A DNA stretch of 64,000 nt, from contig NZ_AQHN01000061.1 in NCBI RefSeq assembly GCF_000359745.1, positions 62,001 to 126,000 of the forward strand. Direction: 5' to 3'. The notes beneath the pieces were generated by a model. That model saw only the letters and a list, made by a program, of their open reading frames with translations, was not told the origin of the DNA and made no database searches. The position numbers and the translations under genes are program-made. This DNA comes from Rhizobium freirei PRF 81 (GTDB lineage: Bacteria > Pseudomonadota > Alphaproteobacteria > Rhizobiales > Rhizobiaceae). Below are positions 27,519 to 36,896 of this stretch, piece by piece; within the stretch, counting starts at the first letter, position 1, and each line of letters begins with the position of its first letter.

Positions 27519-28532
27519 ATGACCGAATCGAAATCCATGATCCTTGGCTGTAGCGGCCATACCGTCACCCCCGAAGAGCGCTCCTTCTATCAGGGAGAGC
27601 AGCCATGGGGCTTCATCCTGTTTGGCCGCAATATTTCGGAGCCGGCGCAGATTGCCGACCTCGTTGCGTCCCTGCGCGACAGCGTTGGCCGCGACGCACC
27701 GGTCTTCATCGATCAGGAAGGCGGCAGGGTGCAGCGCATCCGCCCGCCGATCCTGCAGCATTATCCGTCGGGTCAGGCTTTGGGTGACATCTATCGCCAG
27801 GACCGCGAGCGTGGTCTGCGCGCCGCCTGGCTGATGTCGCGACTTCATGCCTTCGATTTGCTGAAGTTCGGCATCAATGTCGATTGCCTGCCCGTTCTGG
27901 ACGTTCCGGTCGAGGGCTCGAGCAACGTTATCGGCAATCGCGCCTATGGCGCCGATCCGGTGACGGTGACGGAGATGGGGCGCGCAGCGGCAGAGGGCTT
28001 GAAGGCCGGCGGCATGCTGCCCGTCATGAAGCACATGCCCGGCCATGGCCGCGGCTTTGCCGATTCGCATCACGAACTGCCTGTCGTCTCCGTGCCGCGG
28101 GCAGAACTCGAGGCGCATGATTTCGCCCCGTTCGTGGCGTTGAAGGACGAGCTGATGGCGATGACCTGCCATGTCGTCTTCACCGACATCGATCCGGAGA
28201 ATCCGGCGACGACCTCGCGCAAGGTGATCGAGGAGATCATCCGCGGTCATATCGGTTTCCAGGGGCTGCTGCTGTCGGACGACACTTCGATGAATGCCTT
28301 GAAGGGCACGATTGGCGAGCGTGCGTCGAATATTATTGCCGGCGGATGCGATATCGTGCTGCATTGCAATGGCGTCATGGACGAGATGCAGCAGGTGGTT
28401 CGCAATGTTCCCGCCCTGGCGGGTGCGTCGCTGGCAAGAGCCAAGGCGGTCGAAGCGGCATTCGGCAAGAATGATGGTGCCGACGAAGCCTCTATTCGCG
28501 CCGAGTTCAATGCGATGTTTGCGGTGGCGTAG
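27519..28532 (+). CDS. nagZ: Beta-N-acetylhexosaminidase NagZ
   Basis: 337-residue family 3 glycoside hydrolase that removes GlcNAc from anhydromuropeptides during cell-wall recycling in the cytoplasm. Diagnostic motifs are IDQEGGRVQRIRPP, KHMPGHGRG (about 171-179, with the catalytic acid/base His in the following DSHHELPVV loop) and the nucleophile Asp in LLSDDTSMNAL. No signal peptide is present from the chosen ATG; an upstream in-frame extension lacks support. Confidence 0.92.
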   Translation: MTESKSMILGCSGHTVTPEERSFYQGEQPWGFILFGRNISEPAQIADLVASLRDSVGRDAPVFIDQEGGRVQRIRPPILQHYPSGQALGDIYRQDRERGLRAAWLMSRLHAFDLLKFGINVDCLPVLDVPVEGSSNVIGNRAYGADPVTVTEMGRAAAEGLKAGGMLPVMKHMPGHGRGFADSHHELPVVSVPRAELEAHDFAPFVALKDELMAMTCHVVFTDIDPENPATTSRKVIEEIIRGHIGFQGLLLSDDTSMNALKGTIGERASNIIAGGCDIVLHCNGVMDEMQQVVRNVPALAGASLARAKAVEAAFGKNDGADEASIRAEFNAMFAVA

Positions 28533-28564
28533 AGCAAGGCTCCGAGGAACTGATAGGTGACAAG

Positions 28565-29401
28565 GTGAGCGGCACGGAAAAGCTTCAGCAGGCGGCAACG
28601 CCGATGGACAAGCTCTGGCAGGAGGGCGAGACGCAGCGCGGCTCGCACGAGCCGGCTTTGGTCGTCGATATCGCCGGCTTCGAAGGGCCGCTCGATCTGC
28701 TGCTGCATCTCGCCCGAACCCAGAAGGTCGATCTTTCCCGCATTTCCGTGCTGGCGCTTGCTGAGCAATATCTTTCGTTCATCGATCGGGCTCGGCGCAT
28801 TCGCATCGAACTTGCCGCCGACTATCTCGTTATGGCGGCTTGGCTCGCCTATCTCAAATCGAAATTGCTTATCCCGCAGCAGAGCAAGGAAGACGGTCCG
28901 ACCGGCGAGGAGATGGCGGCAACGCTCGCCTTCCGCCTGAAGCGCCTTGAAGCAATGCGCGATGCGGCAACGAATCTGGTGAACCGCAATCGTCTCGGCC
29001 GCGATATCTTTGCCCGCGGGGCGCCGGAGCATATTCCGGATCGACGTCAATCCGCCTTCGATGCCAGCCTCTACGACCTCCTGACCGCTTATGCCGGCCT
29101 GCGCCAGCGCCAGGCCGTCACGCAGGTGACGATCGAGAAACGCCGCGTCTGGTCGCTCGCCGATGCGCGGACTATCCTGGACAGGATGATTGGCGAAATC
29201 ACCGATTGGACGGCGCTGGAACACTATTTGCTGCGCTATATGACAAGCACCGGCGATCGTGTGACGGCCATTGCCAGCGCCTTTGCCGCGTCGCTTGAAC
29301 TGGTGCGCGAAGGACAGATGGAAATACGCCAGGACGGCGCGTTCCAGCCGCTTTACATGCGGCGCGGACCGAAGCATTCCTCGCTGGAAGCAGCGGAATA
29401 G
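28565..29401 (+). CDS. scpA: Segregation and condensation protein ScpA
   Basis: 278-residue kleisin subunit that bridges the SMC dimer for chromosome condensation. FEGPLDLLLHLARTQKVDLSRISVLALAEQYL is the conserved N-terminal motif, cited here by parts: FEGPLDLLLHLAR at about residues 40-52. The C-terminal winged helix reads FAASLELVREGQMEIRQDGA. The GTG start at 28565 has AGGTGACAAG just upstream; an ATG 39 bases later is the alternative. The scpB gene follows at 14 bases. Confidence 0.9.
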   Translation: MSGTEKLQQAATPMDKLWQEGETQRGSHEPALVVDIAGFEGPLDLLLHLARTQKVDLSRISVLALAEQYLSFIDRARRIRIELAADYLVMAAWLAYLKSKLLIPQQSKEDGPTGEEMAATLAFRLKRLEAMRDAATNLVNRNRLGRDIFARGAPEHIPDRRQSAFDASLYDLLTAYAGLRQRQAVTQVTIEKRRVWSLADARTILDRMIGEITDWTALEHYLLRYMTSTGDRVTAIASAFAASLELVREGQMEIRQDGAFQPLYMRRGPKHSSLEAAE

Positions 29402-29415
29402 GGCAGGGTACGAGC

Positions 29416-30138
29416 GTGACCGAGCCGCACGACGAACAACAGAGCACCGAGCATGAGGCAACTGCGCCAGAAACCGTCGAGCACGGTTCCGGCGAGGCTG
29501 AGCGCATTGCCGAGGCGCTGGTTTTCGCTTCTGCCCAACCAGTCTCCGAGCCCTTCATTGCCGAACGCGTTGCGAAAGGCGTCGATGTCGCCGCCGTGAT
29601 GCGCAAGCTCAAGGCCGATTATGCCTTGCGCGGCGTCAATCTCGTGCAGATAGACGGCGCTTGGGCGTTTCGCACGGCCGCCGATCTCTCATTTGTGATC
29701 AGGCGTGACGAGAGCGAGGTGCGCAAGCTCTCCCGCGCCGCACTGGAGGTTCTGGCCATCATTGCCTATCACCAGCCGGTGACGCGTGCCGAGATTGAAG
29801 ATATCAGGGGCGTGCAGACATCGAAAGGCACGCTCGATGTATTGATGGAATCCGGCTGGGTCCGGTTCCGCGGTCGTCGTCGTACGCCAGGTCGCCCGGT
29901 CACGCTCGGCACCACCCGGGATTTCCTCGATCATTTCGGTCTGGAAGAGCTGCGCGATCTGCCCGGTCTCGAAGAATTGAAGGGGGCAGGGCTGCTCTCC
30001 GGCCGCATTCCTGCCAATTTCAATATTCCGTCGCCGTTGATGAGCGACGAACTGACGGAAGATGAGGATCCGATCACGCAGATGGATCTGGAGGAGCTGG
30101 GCCTGCTGCCGCCCACCGGGGCGCCCTCGGACGACTGA
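29416..30138 (+). CDS. scpB: Segregation and condensation protein ScpB
   Basis: 240-residue partner of ScpA that binds the kleisin as a dimer of winged-helix domains. Typical ScpB motifs are AERIAEALVFASAQPVSE, RKLSRAALEVLAIIAYHQPV then TRAEIEDIRGV, and the strand WVRFRGRRRTPGRPVTLGTT. It ends in an acidic tail. The start is GTG at 29416. It is co-transcribed with scpA. Confidence 0.92.
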   Translation: MTEPHDEQQSTEHEATAPETVEHGSGEAERIAEALVFASAQPVSEPFIAERVAKGVDVAAVMRKLKADYALRGVNLVQIDGAWAFRTAADLSFVIRRDESEVRKLSRAALEVLAIIAYHQPVTRAEIEDIRGVQTSKGTLDVLMESGWVRFRGRRRTPGRPVTLGTTRDFLDHFGLEELRDLPGLEELKGAGLLSGRIPANFNIPSPLMSDELTEDEDPITQMDLEELGLLPPTGAPSDD

Positions 30139-30155
30139 GCCCCCTCGCAGCAACC

Positions 30156-30183
30156 TTGAAAGAATATTAGCATTTTCTTTCAA
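30156..30183. repeat. Inverted repeat after scpB
   Basis: Perfect 9-base arms TTGAAAGAA (30156-30164) and TTCTTTCAA (30175-30183) around 10 A/T-rich bases, 18 bases after the scpB stop. No T-run follows on either strand. It could be an operator or a weak transcript-end hairpin. Confidence 0.4.
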
Positions 30184-30375
30184 AAGCCGGCGGCAGGTCT
30201 CGGTTTTGCCATCAGGTGATGCGAACATGAAGGTCATCTTCTCGACCTGAAGACGTTTGGCCGCCGCTACGGGCGTTTGTCATTCCGATATGCGTGGATG
30301 CACTCAATTTTGTTGTTTGAAAAACATCCGCAAACGTCTTACATCGGGGGGACATCGAAATCGGGAGTTATCGCA

Positions 30376-30582
30376 ATGGGTTCTCTAAGCATATGGCACT
30401 GGCTCATCGTCCTCGCCATCGCGCTGTTGTTGTTCGGCCGTGGAAAGATCCCGGAGCTGATGGGTGACGTCGCCAAGGGTATCAAGAGCTTCAAGAAGGG
30501 CATGAGCGACGAGGACGAAGCTTCGGCGCAGACGACGTCGACGTCCCGCACTGTCGAGCACAAGGCTGACGAAACCAAGTAA
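30376..30582 (+). CDS. tatA: Twin-arginine translocase subunit TatA
   Basis: 68-residue pore subunit of the Tat system, which exports folded proteins across the inner membrane. One N-terminal membrane helix ([14 protein letters not shown]) leads into [20 protein letters not shown], the hinge plus amphipathic helix of TatA. The tail is charged. GGGAG lies upstream of the ATG. It is the first gene of tatABC. Confidence 0.95.
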   Translation: MGSLSIWHWLIVLAIALLLFGRGKIPELMGDVAKGIKSFKKGMSDEDEASAQTTSTSRTVEHKADETK

Positions 30583-30636
30583 TCATGTCGGGCAGGCGGA
30601 TGCTTTAAGGCGTGCCGTTGGCCCAGGAGCCTTTGC

Positions 30637-31317
30637 ATGTTCGATATTGGCTGGTCCGAGCTCGTGGTTATTGGCGTCGTGGCCTTGGTGGTTATCGGCC
30701 CCAAGGAATTGCCGGCGACCTTGCGGACAATCGGCAAGATGACAGCCAGAGCCAGGAAGGTCGCTGGCGATTTTCGCGCGCAGTTCGATGAGGCCATGCG
30801 CGAGGCGGAGCTGGGCGATGTACGCCAGACGATCGCCGATGCCCAGAAGCTCAATCCGGTCAACTCGCTGCGCGAAGCCATGAACCCGCTGCGGGAGATG
30901 GGCAACGAGATCAAGGCCGATCTGCAGCGCTCCGCAACGCCGGACAAGGCAACTCCCGCCGCGACCTCATTACCCTCCGAGCCGGTGCCCGGTGTGTCCA
31001 GTGGCTTGGAGGAAGCGCTTGCGACTACGCCGGCTCCAATCAGTGCGCCGCCGGTCGCGGCTGCGGCTTCGCAGCCTGCCGCTGTCGTAAGCGAAGCTGT
31101 CGATCAGCCGAAGGCCGCTCGCAAACCTCGCGCGAAGCCAGCTGTTGCCGTCAAGAGCGTCGCTGCCGTCAAGACGCCCGCCGCTGCGGAAAAACCAAGG
31201 CGTGTCCCGCGCAAGATCGCGGTCGCTGCTGCAGAGAAAGTGCCCGCAGCTCCCAGGGCGCGTTCCACGGCCAGCAAGGCGACGCCTAAGACGCCCAAGA
31301 AGAAGGACCAGGCATGA
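30637..31317 (+). CDS. tatB: Twin-arginine translocase subunit TatB
   Basis: 226 residues. TatB pairs with TatC to receive twin-arginine signal peptides. [20 protein letters not shown] then [20 protein letters not shown] is the standard N-terminal helix, hinge and amphipathic helix. The rest is a long Ala/Pro/Lys-rich tail, longer than in enteric TatB. AGGAG precedes the ATG. The last codons overlap tatC. Confidence 0.95.
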   Translation: MFDIGWSELVVIGVVALVVIGPKELPATLRTIGKMTARARKVAGDFRAQFDEAMREAELGDVRQTIADAQKLNPVNSLREAMNPLREMGNEIKADLQRSATPDKATPAATSLPSEPVPGVSSGLEEALATTPAPISAPPVAAAASQPAAVVSEAVDQPKAARKPRAKPAVAVKSVAAVKTPAAAEKPRRVPRKIAVAAAEKVPAAPRARSTASKATPKTPKKKDQA

Positions 31318-32135
31318 CGGGTGATATCGACGATAAGCCGCAGCCACTTATCGAACACCTCATGGAATTGCGTACGCGGCTCATCTGGTCGTTGGTGGCG
31401 TTCTTCGTCGCCTTCGTCGGATGTTTCGCCGTGGCCAAGCATCTCTTCAACTATCTGGTCTATCCGTATAAGTGGGCGGTCGAATGGGCTCATCTCGATC
31501 TCGCCAAGTCCGAGCTGATCTATACGGCGCCGCAGGAATTCTTCTTTACCCAGGTGAAGGTCGCCATGTTCGGCGCCCTCGTGATCTCTTTTCCGATCAT
31601 CGCCGCACAGATCTACAAGTTCGTAGCGCCCGGCCTCTATAAGAACGAGCGCAACGCTTTCCTGCCGTTCTTGATCGCATCGCCCATCCTGTTTCTGATG
31701 GGTGCTGCGCTCGTCTATTTCTTCTTCACCCCCATGGTAATGTGGTTCTTCCTGAAGATGCAGCAGACACCCGGCGACGGCCAGGTCGGGATCGCGCTGA
31801 TGCCGAAGGTCTCTGAATATCTAAGCTTGATCATGACGCTGGTCTTTTCGTTTGGCCTCGTCTTCCAGCTGCCTGTGATTACCACGCTGCTGGCGCGTGT
31901 CGGTCTGCTGACGTCGACGTGGCTGGCGGAAAAGCGCAAGTTCGCGATCGTTTTCGCCTTCATCGTTGCTGCCGTGCTGACGCCTCCGGATCCGATGTCC
32001 CAGATCGGTCTTGCACTGCCGACGATCCTTCTCTACGAGATTTCCATCTACGCGGCGCGACTCGTGGAACGCCAGCGTACCCGGCAAGCGCTTGAAGAGA
32101 GTGGCGGGACTTCCGAGGTCGCCAAGACGGATTGA
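31314..32135 (+). CDS. tatC: Twin-arginine translocase subunit TatC
   Basis: 273-residue, six-helix inner-membrane receptor for Tat signal peptides. [20 protein letters not shown] carries the conserved cytoplasmic N-terminal contact; [18 protein letters not shown] is the first periplasmic/TM2 block, with the Glu needed for signal binding in this region; later [20 protein letters not shown] is the TM5-TM6 signature. Its ATG overlaps the tatB stop (ATGA), so translation is coupled. Confidence 0.96.
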   Translation: MTGDIDDKPQPLIEHLMELRTRLIWSLVAFFVAFVGCFAVAKHLFNYLVYPYKWAVEWAHLDLAKSELIYTAPQEFFFTQVKVAMFGALVISFPIIAAQIYKFVAPGLYKNERNAFLPFLIASPILFLMGAALVYFFFTPMVMWFFLKMQQTPGDGQVGIALMPKVSEYLSLIMTLVFSFGLVFQLPVITTLLARVGLLTSTWLAEKRKFAIVFAFIVAAVLTPPDPMSQIGLALPTILLYEISIYAARLVERQRTRQALEESGGTSEVAKTD

Positions 32136-32188
32136 CGTCTGGGTGGGTGAGGTCTCCGCCTCGTTTCTCAGGTATTTGCCGTTTCGAC

Positions 32189-32212
32189 CTCCGACCGAAG
32201 CCTCGGTCGGAG
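32189..32212 (+). promoter_or_regulatory. Hairpin between tatC and serS
   Basis: CTCCGACCGA (32189-32198) and TCGGTCGGAG (32203-32212) form a perfect 10-bp stem with loop AGCC, 53 bases after tatC and 31 before serS. It lacks a T-run. It may mark the tat transcript end or shape the serS leader. Confidence 0.45.
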
Positions 32213-32243
32213 CTGTACTCATGTCAAACGACCTGGAACGAAG

Positions 32244-33527
32244 ATGCTTGATATCAGATGGATTCGTGAGAATGCCGAGGCTTTCGATGCCGCGCTTGCC
32301 AAGCGTGGCGCGGAGCCTCTGTCGCAAAGCCTCATCGCGCTCGACGAAAAGCGCCGCTCCGTCATTCAGTCCGTCCAGGATATGCAGTCCCGCCGCAACG
32401 CCGCCTCCAAGGAGATTGGTGCGGCGATGGCGCAGAAGAACAGCGAACTTGCCGAAAAGCTGAAGGCGGAGGTTGCCGATATCAAGGTCTCGCTTCCGGC
32501 TGCGGAAGAGGAAGAGCGCACGCTGACGGCCGAGCTTAACGATGCGCTGTCGCGTATTCCCAACATCCCGCTCGAGGATGTGCCCGTCGGCAAGGATGAG
32601 CTCGACAACGTCGTCAAGCACGCTTGGGGTTCCAAGCCGACCTGGAACCACCAGCCAAAGGAGCACTTCGAAATCGGCGAAGAGCTCGGCTACATGGACT
32701 TCGAGCGCGCGGCGAAACTGTCCGGCTCGCGCTTCACCGTGCTGACCTCACAGCTCGCACGCCTGGAACGGGCGCTTGGCCAGTTCATGCTCGATCTGCA
32801 CACCAGCGAGCACGGCTATACCGAAGTCAGCTCGCCGCTGATGGTGCGTGACGAGGCGATGTTCGGAACCGGTCAGCTGCCGAAATTTGCTGAGGATCTG
32901 TTCAAGACCACGGACGGCCGCTGGCTGATCCCGACGGCGGAAGTGACGCTGACCAACCTCGTTTCCGGCGAGATCCTCGATCACGAGAAGCTGCCGTTGC
33001 GATTTACGGCGCTGACGCCGTCCTTCCGTTCGGAAGCCGGCTCCGCTGGCCGCGATACGCGCGGCATGCTGCGCCAGCATCAGTTCTGGAAGTGCGAGCT
33101 GGTGTCGATCACCGATGCCGAGAGCTCCGTTGCCGAACATGAGCGGATGACGGCCTGCGCCGAAGAAGTGCTGAAGCGCCTCGGTCTGCATTACCGCGTC
33201 ATGACGCTTTCGACGGGCGATATGGGCTTCGGCGCGCGCAAGACCTACGACCTCGAAGTCTGGCTGCCGGGACAGGATACCTATCGCGAAATTTCTTCCT
33301 GCTCGGTCTGCGGCGATTTCCAGGCCCGGCGCATGAATGCCCGCTATCGCGGCAAGGACGACAAGAACACGAAGTTCGTTCATACGCTGAACGGCTCCGG
33401 TACGGCCGTCGGCCGCTGCCTGATCGCGGTCCTTGAGAATTATCTCAATGCTGACGGTTCCGTCACTATCCCAGACGCACTCCTGCCATATATGGGTGGT
33501 CTGAAGAAGATCGAGAAAGCAGCATAA
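32244..33527 (+). CDS. serS: Seryl-tRNA synthetase
   Basis: 427-residue class II synthetase for tRNA-Ser and tRNA-Sec-type substrates. The N-terminal 110 residues are the long antiparallel coiled-coil arm ([40 protein letters not shown]). Class II motif 2 lies in [20 protein letters not shown] and FWKCELVSI, motif 3 in [19 protein letters not shown]. Full length. It is followed by surE after 15 bases. Confidence 0.96.
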   Translation: MLDIRWIRENAEAFDAALAKRGAEPLSQSLIALDEKRRSVIQSVQDMQSRRNAASKEIGAAMAQKNSELAEKLKAEVADIKVSLPAAEEEERTLTAELNDALSRIPNIPLEDVPVGKDELDNVVKHAWGSKPTWNHQPKEHFEIGEELGYMDFERAAKLSGSRFTVLTSQLARLERALGQFMLDLHTSEHGYTEVSSPLMVRDEAMFGTGQLPKFAEDLFKTTDGRWLIPTAEVTLTNLVSGEILDHEKLPLRFTALTPSFRSEAGSAGRDTRGMLRQHQFWKCELVSITDAESSVAEHERMTACAEEVLKRLGLHYRVMTLSTGDMGFGARKTYDLEVWLPGQDTYREISSCSVCGDFQARRMNARYRGKDDKNTKFVHTLNGSGTAVGRCLIAVLENYLNADGSVTIPDALLPYMGGLKKIEKAA

Positions 33528-33542
33528 TCGAACGGTGGGGCG

Positions 33543-34307
33543 ATGCGTATTCTTCTGACCAATGATGACGGCATTCATGCCGAAGGACTGGCTGCGCTGG
33601 AGCGTATCGCCCGCACTTTGTCTGACGATGTCTGGGTCGTCGCGCCCGAGACGGATCAGAGCGGCCTTGCACATTCGCTGAGCCTGTCCGAGCCGTTGCG
33701 CATGCGCAAGGTCTCGGACAAGCACTATGCATTGCGGGGCACGCCGACCGACTGTGTCATCATGGCGCTTCGGCAGGTTCTGGACAAAAAGCCCGATATC
33801 ATCCTTTCCGGCGTCAACTCCGGCTCGAACGTCGCCGACGACGTGACCTATTCCGGAACCATCGCCGGCGCGATCGAAGGCACGCTGCAGGGCGTGCGCT
33901 CCTTCGCGCTGAGCCAAGCCTATATTTATGAGAATGGCGCCCGCATCGTTCCTTGGGAGGTGGTCGAGACGCATGCGGCGGCCTTGCTCGGCAAGCTGCT
34001 GGATGTCGATCTGCCCGACGGCACCTTCCTGAATCTCAACTTCCCGAATTGCCGGCCCGACGAGGTCGCCGGGACGGAGGTGACCGCGCAGGGCAATCTC
34101 GCTTTCAACGTTCAGATCGAAGAGCGCGCCGACGGCCGCGGCTTCCCGTATTATTGGCTGCGTTTCGGCGAACGCAGTGGTATCTTCCGTCCGGGAACCG
34201 ATATTCAGGCGCTGAAGCAAAATCGCATTTCGGTAACGCCTTTGAAACTGGATCTGACGGATTATTCGGCGCAGGACCGCGTGGCGCGGGCGCTTGGTAT
34301 GGAGTAA
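33543..34307 (+). CDS. surE: 5'/3'-nucleotidase SurE
   Basis: 254-residue metal-dependent survival phosphatase acting on nucleoside monophosphates. The metal site is the N-terminal NDDGIHAEG, with [16 protein letters not shown] and [20 protein letters not shown] as the other conserved blocks. Length is normal. It overlaps no gene but its stop is 4 bases before the TTG start of pcm, so the pair is co-translated. The order surE-pcm-nlpD also occurs in enteric bacteria. Confidence 0.95.
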   Translation: MRILLTNDDGIHAEGLAALERIARTLSDDVWVVAPETDQSGLAHSLSLSEPLRMRKVSDKHYALRGTPTDCVIMALRQVLDKKPDIILSGVNSGSNVADDVTYSGTIAGAIEGTLQGVRSFALSQAYIYENGARIVPWEVVETHAAALLGKLLDVDLPDGTFLNLNFPNCRPDEVAGTEVTAQGNLAFNVQIEERADGRGFPYYWLRFGERSGIFRPGTDIQALKQNRISVTPLKLDLTDYSAQDRVARALGME

Positions 34308-34311
34308 CGGG

Positions 34312-34965
34312 TTGACACCTCGTTTGGTGGAAAAGGAAGGCTTTGCGGCCGTTGTTCTGCGGCTGCGGGCAGAGGGCATATTGGACATCGATCTGATGAC
34401 GGCGGTCGAGCAGACGCCGCGCCTGCCTTTCGTGCCGCCGCAGTTTGCCGATGATGCCTATTCCAGTCGGACCATTCCCATCGAGTGCGGTGCCTTCATG
34501 GAAGGCATCGATCTGGTGGTGCGGATTCTTCACAGCCTCAAGGTCAAGCCTGGCCACCGTGTTCTCGAAATCGGAACCGGCAGCGGCTTCACTGCTGCCG
34601 TCATGGGGCGAATCGTCGAGCGCGTGCTCACCGTCGATCGCTACAAGATGCTGACGACATCGGCGCAGCAGCGCATGGATACGCTCGGCCTGCGCAATGT
34701 CATCATCCGCCAGGCCGACGGCAGCGCCGGACTGCAGGGCGAGGGCACATTTGATCGCATCCTCGTGACTGCGGCCTTTTCGGCCATGCCGCGCTTCTAT
34801 GCCGAGCAACTGGTTTCGGGCGGATCCATGATCGCGCCCCTGATAATCTCTGATGATGTCTGCCGCCTGGTACGGCTGACGAAGACCGGAAGCCGCTTCG
34901 AGCGCGAGGAACTTTTCGACGTTCCTTATCAGCCGATCGTGCCGATGCTCGCCTCTTACCTCTGA
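34312..34965 (+). CDS. pcm: Protein-L-isoaspartate O-methyltransferase
   Basis: 217 residues from a TTG at 34312, preferred because GGAG (inside the surE stop region) lies 7 bases upstream. The enzyme starts repair of isoaspartyl residues in aged proteins. The SAM-binding motif VLEIGTGSGFTAAVMG is at about 84-99. The normally conserved GQTISQP-type substrate motif is replaced by GAFMEGI at the matching place, between the IPIE strand and the helix before motif I. Synteny with surE supports the name despite this change. Confidence 0.85.
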   Translation: MTPRLVEKEGFAAVVLRLRAEGILDIDLMTAVEQTPRLPFVPPQFADDAYSSRTIPIECGAFMEGIDLVVRILHSLKVKPGHRVLEIGTGSGFTAAVMGRIVERVLTVDRYKMLTTSAQQRMDTLGLRNVIIRQADGSAGLQGEGTFDRILVTAAFSAMPRFYAEQLVSGGSMIAPLIISDDVCRLVRLTKTGSRFEREELFDVPYQPIVPMLASYL

Positions 34966-34990
34966 GGCCCAATTCAGATTTCTGTCGCTG

Positions 34991-35021
34991 AAACGGCCGG
35001 GCTGACGGCCGTTTCGCTTTT
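34991..35021 (+). terminator. Terminator after pcm
   Basis: AAACGGCC (34991-34998) pairs with GGCCGTTT (35007-35014), followed by CGCTTTT. It separates surE-pcm from the nlpD-like gene. Confidence 0.65.
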
Positions 35022-35134
35022 CTATGGTTAGCAATTCCTCAAAAAAACACATGCCTCACCAGTGCTTTAACCGCATGGTAAGATTAACGCGCTTTAATAG
35101 ACCCATAATCGGTTGCGTCTAAGTGGGTCGAGTC

Positions 35135-36820
35135 ATGGGTTTCAGTCTTTCTTCAAACTTCGGTAAATCGGCAGGGAAAGTCGTGGTGGCAGTTCTCCTG
35201 GCGAGCACTGCAACAGCTTGTAGTTCAGACACGACCCGTTTCAGCGGGCTCTTCAGCAAAACGGACAATGTGACGACCGGTTCGATCAACCGGCGCAGTC
35301 TTAATGGTCCGAATGGAGATCCGGTGCCGCGCGCCGACGTTGCCCAGGCAGGCGCTTACGGCCAGCAGGATTATTCGCAGCAGAGCGCACCGGTAGCGCA
35401 ACCCTACCCGAACTCGCCGGCTCGCTATAATCCGTCCTATTCCAGCGCTCGGGCATCCGCGGCACCTGTCGCGATCCAGCGCTCCGAACTTGCGCCCCCC
35501 GGCGCATCTGCCCAGGCTGCTCGTCCGCGGGCCGTCTCCAGGGCGGAAAATGAAGCTCTGGCACAGCCGTTCCCCGCATCGCGCAACAATAATGGTTCGC
35601 GCAATGCTCCGGCTCTCGCCCCCGATACCTTGTCGACGGGCACGATCAAGGCAGCCGCTGCGACGCCGCAGATGTCTCCGGGCTGGACCACGGTCAATGC
35701 TCCGAGCGTGACGCTGCATCAGGGTGAGAACATCGCGTTGCTGTCGCGCCGCTACGGTGTTCCGGAAAAGGAAATCCTCCGCGCCAACGGCCTGCGCAAT
35801 GGCGCTGGTGCCCAGCCCGGTCAGCAGATCATCATTCCGACCATGAATGGCGCAGGTGCCGCAAGCCCCGCCAAGATGGCCTCGGAAGCGACCGATCTTT
35901 CCAAGGGCGGCAAGATGCCCGGGCCGGCAAAGGCGCCGCAGCAGCAGGACACTCTCGCGCTCCCTTCCGGCAATCAGATGCGCGGCAAATCGCAAGCTGG
36001 CCTTGCCGATCCGAACAAGCTCGCCGCCGGCAACGGCAAGGGTCCAGGCCCGAAGGGTGCAGGCAGCTATGTCGTCAAGCCAGGCGATTCGCTGGCAAGA
36101 ATTGCCAAGGAAAGCGGCGTGACGGTTGCCGAGCTTAAGCGGGCGAACGGCATGCAGGCCGGCGACGGCATTCGCATCGGCCAGGCGCTGACCTTGCCGC
36201 ATGGCGCGGTCGCTGCCGCCGATCCCGTCAAGACGGCTTCCATCGAACCGCAGAAGGTCTCGGTCAAGCCGGGCGTGGCGCCGGTGGCGGAACCCGTTGC
36301 AAAGCAAGCGCCGAAAGTTGCTGCTCGTGCGGACACGTCGACCGATGCCGCAAAGCCGAAGGAGGTTGCCTCCGCTTCTCCGAGCCAGTCGATCAACGAT
36401 GCCGCCAAGTCCGATACGCAGGCGGATGCGCCCGAGGCGACCGGCATCGGCAAATATCGCTGGCCGGTCCGCGGCGCCGTCGTCGCCGGCTATGGCTCCA
36501 ACGTCAATGGCAGCCGCAACGACGGTATCGACATCTCGGTTCCCGAGGGTACGCCGATCAAGGCTGCCGAGAACGGCGTCGTCATCTATGCCGGCAACGG
36601 CCTGAAGGAACTCGGCAACACGGTTCTCGTTCGCCATGACGACGGTACGGTCACGGTCTACGGCCATGCGGATGCTCTCAGCGTCGCCCGGGGGCAGAAG
36701 GTCCAGCGCGGCCAGACCCTTGCTACGTCGGGCATGAGCGGCAACGTCAGCCAGCCGCAGCTGCACTTCGAAGTCCGCAAGAATTCGGCTCCGGTCAACC
36801 CAATGACGTTCCTTGAATAG
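35135..36820 (+). CDS. nlpD: NlpD-like LysM/M23 lipoprotein
   Basis: 561-residue envelope protein. The N-terminal hydrophobic segment ends ASTATAC, an acceptable lipobox. Two LysM peptidoglycan-binding domains lie at about 186-235 (HQGENIALLSRRYGVPEKEI) and 309-356 (SYVVKPGDSLARIAKESGVT). A C-terminal M23 domain (about 442-555) ends LHFEVRKNSAPVNPMTFLE. The first zinc ligand of active M23 enzymes is replaced (NDGIDI instead of H-x-G-x-D), as in NlpD and EnvC, which activate amidases rather than cut the wall. Position after surE-pcm matches nlpD. Confidence 0.85.
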   Translation: MGFSLSSNFGKSAGKVVVAVLLASTATACSSDTTRFSGLFSKTDNVTTGSINRRSLNGPNGDPVPRADVAQAGAYGQQDYSQQSAPVAQPYPNSPARYNPSYSSARASAAPVAIQRSELAPPGASAQAARPRAVSRAENEALAQPFPASRNNNGSRNAPALAPDTLSTGTIKAAAATPQMSPGWTTVNAPSVTLHQGENIALLSRRYGVPEKEILRANGLRNGAGAQPGQQIIIPTMNGAGAASPAKMASEATDLSKGGKMPGPAKAPQQQDTLALPSGNQMRGKSQAGLADPNKLAAGNGKGPGPKGAGSYVVKPGDSLARIAKESGVTVAELKRANGMQAGDGIRIGQALTLPHGAVAAADPVKTASIEPQKVSVKPGVAPVAEPVAKQAPKVAARADTSTDAAKPKEVASASPSQSINDAAKSDTQADAPEATGIGKYRWPVRGAVVAGYGSNVNGSRNDGIDISVPEGTPIKAAENGVVIYAGNGLKELGNTVLVRHDDGTVTVYGHADALSVARGQKVQRGQTLATSGMSGNVSQPQLHFEVRKNSAPVNPMTFLE

Positions 36821-36843
36821 GTTGTGCGTCTCAAGGACTCTGC

Positions 36844-36871
36844 AAAAAGCCCGGTCAAAGCCGGGCTTTTT
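36844..36871. terminator. Bidirectional terminator
   Basis: AAAAAGCCCGG (36844-36854) and CCGGGCTTTTT (36861-36871) are perfect arms with A- and T-tracts on either side. It serves the convergent nlpD-like and DUF815 genes. Confidence 0.9.
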
Positions 36872-36896
36872 GTCGTTTGCGGCCCCGATTTGAAGA

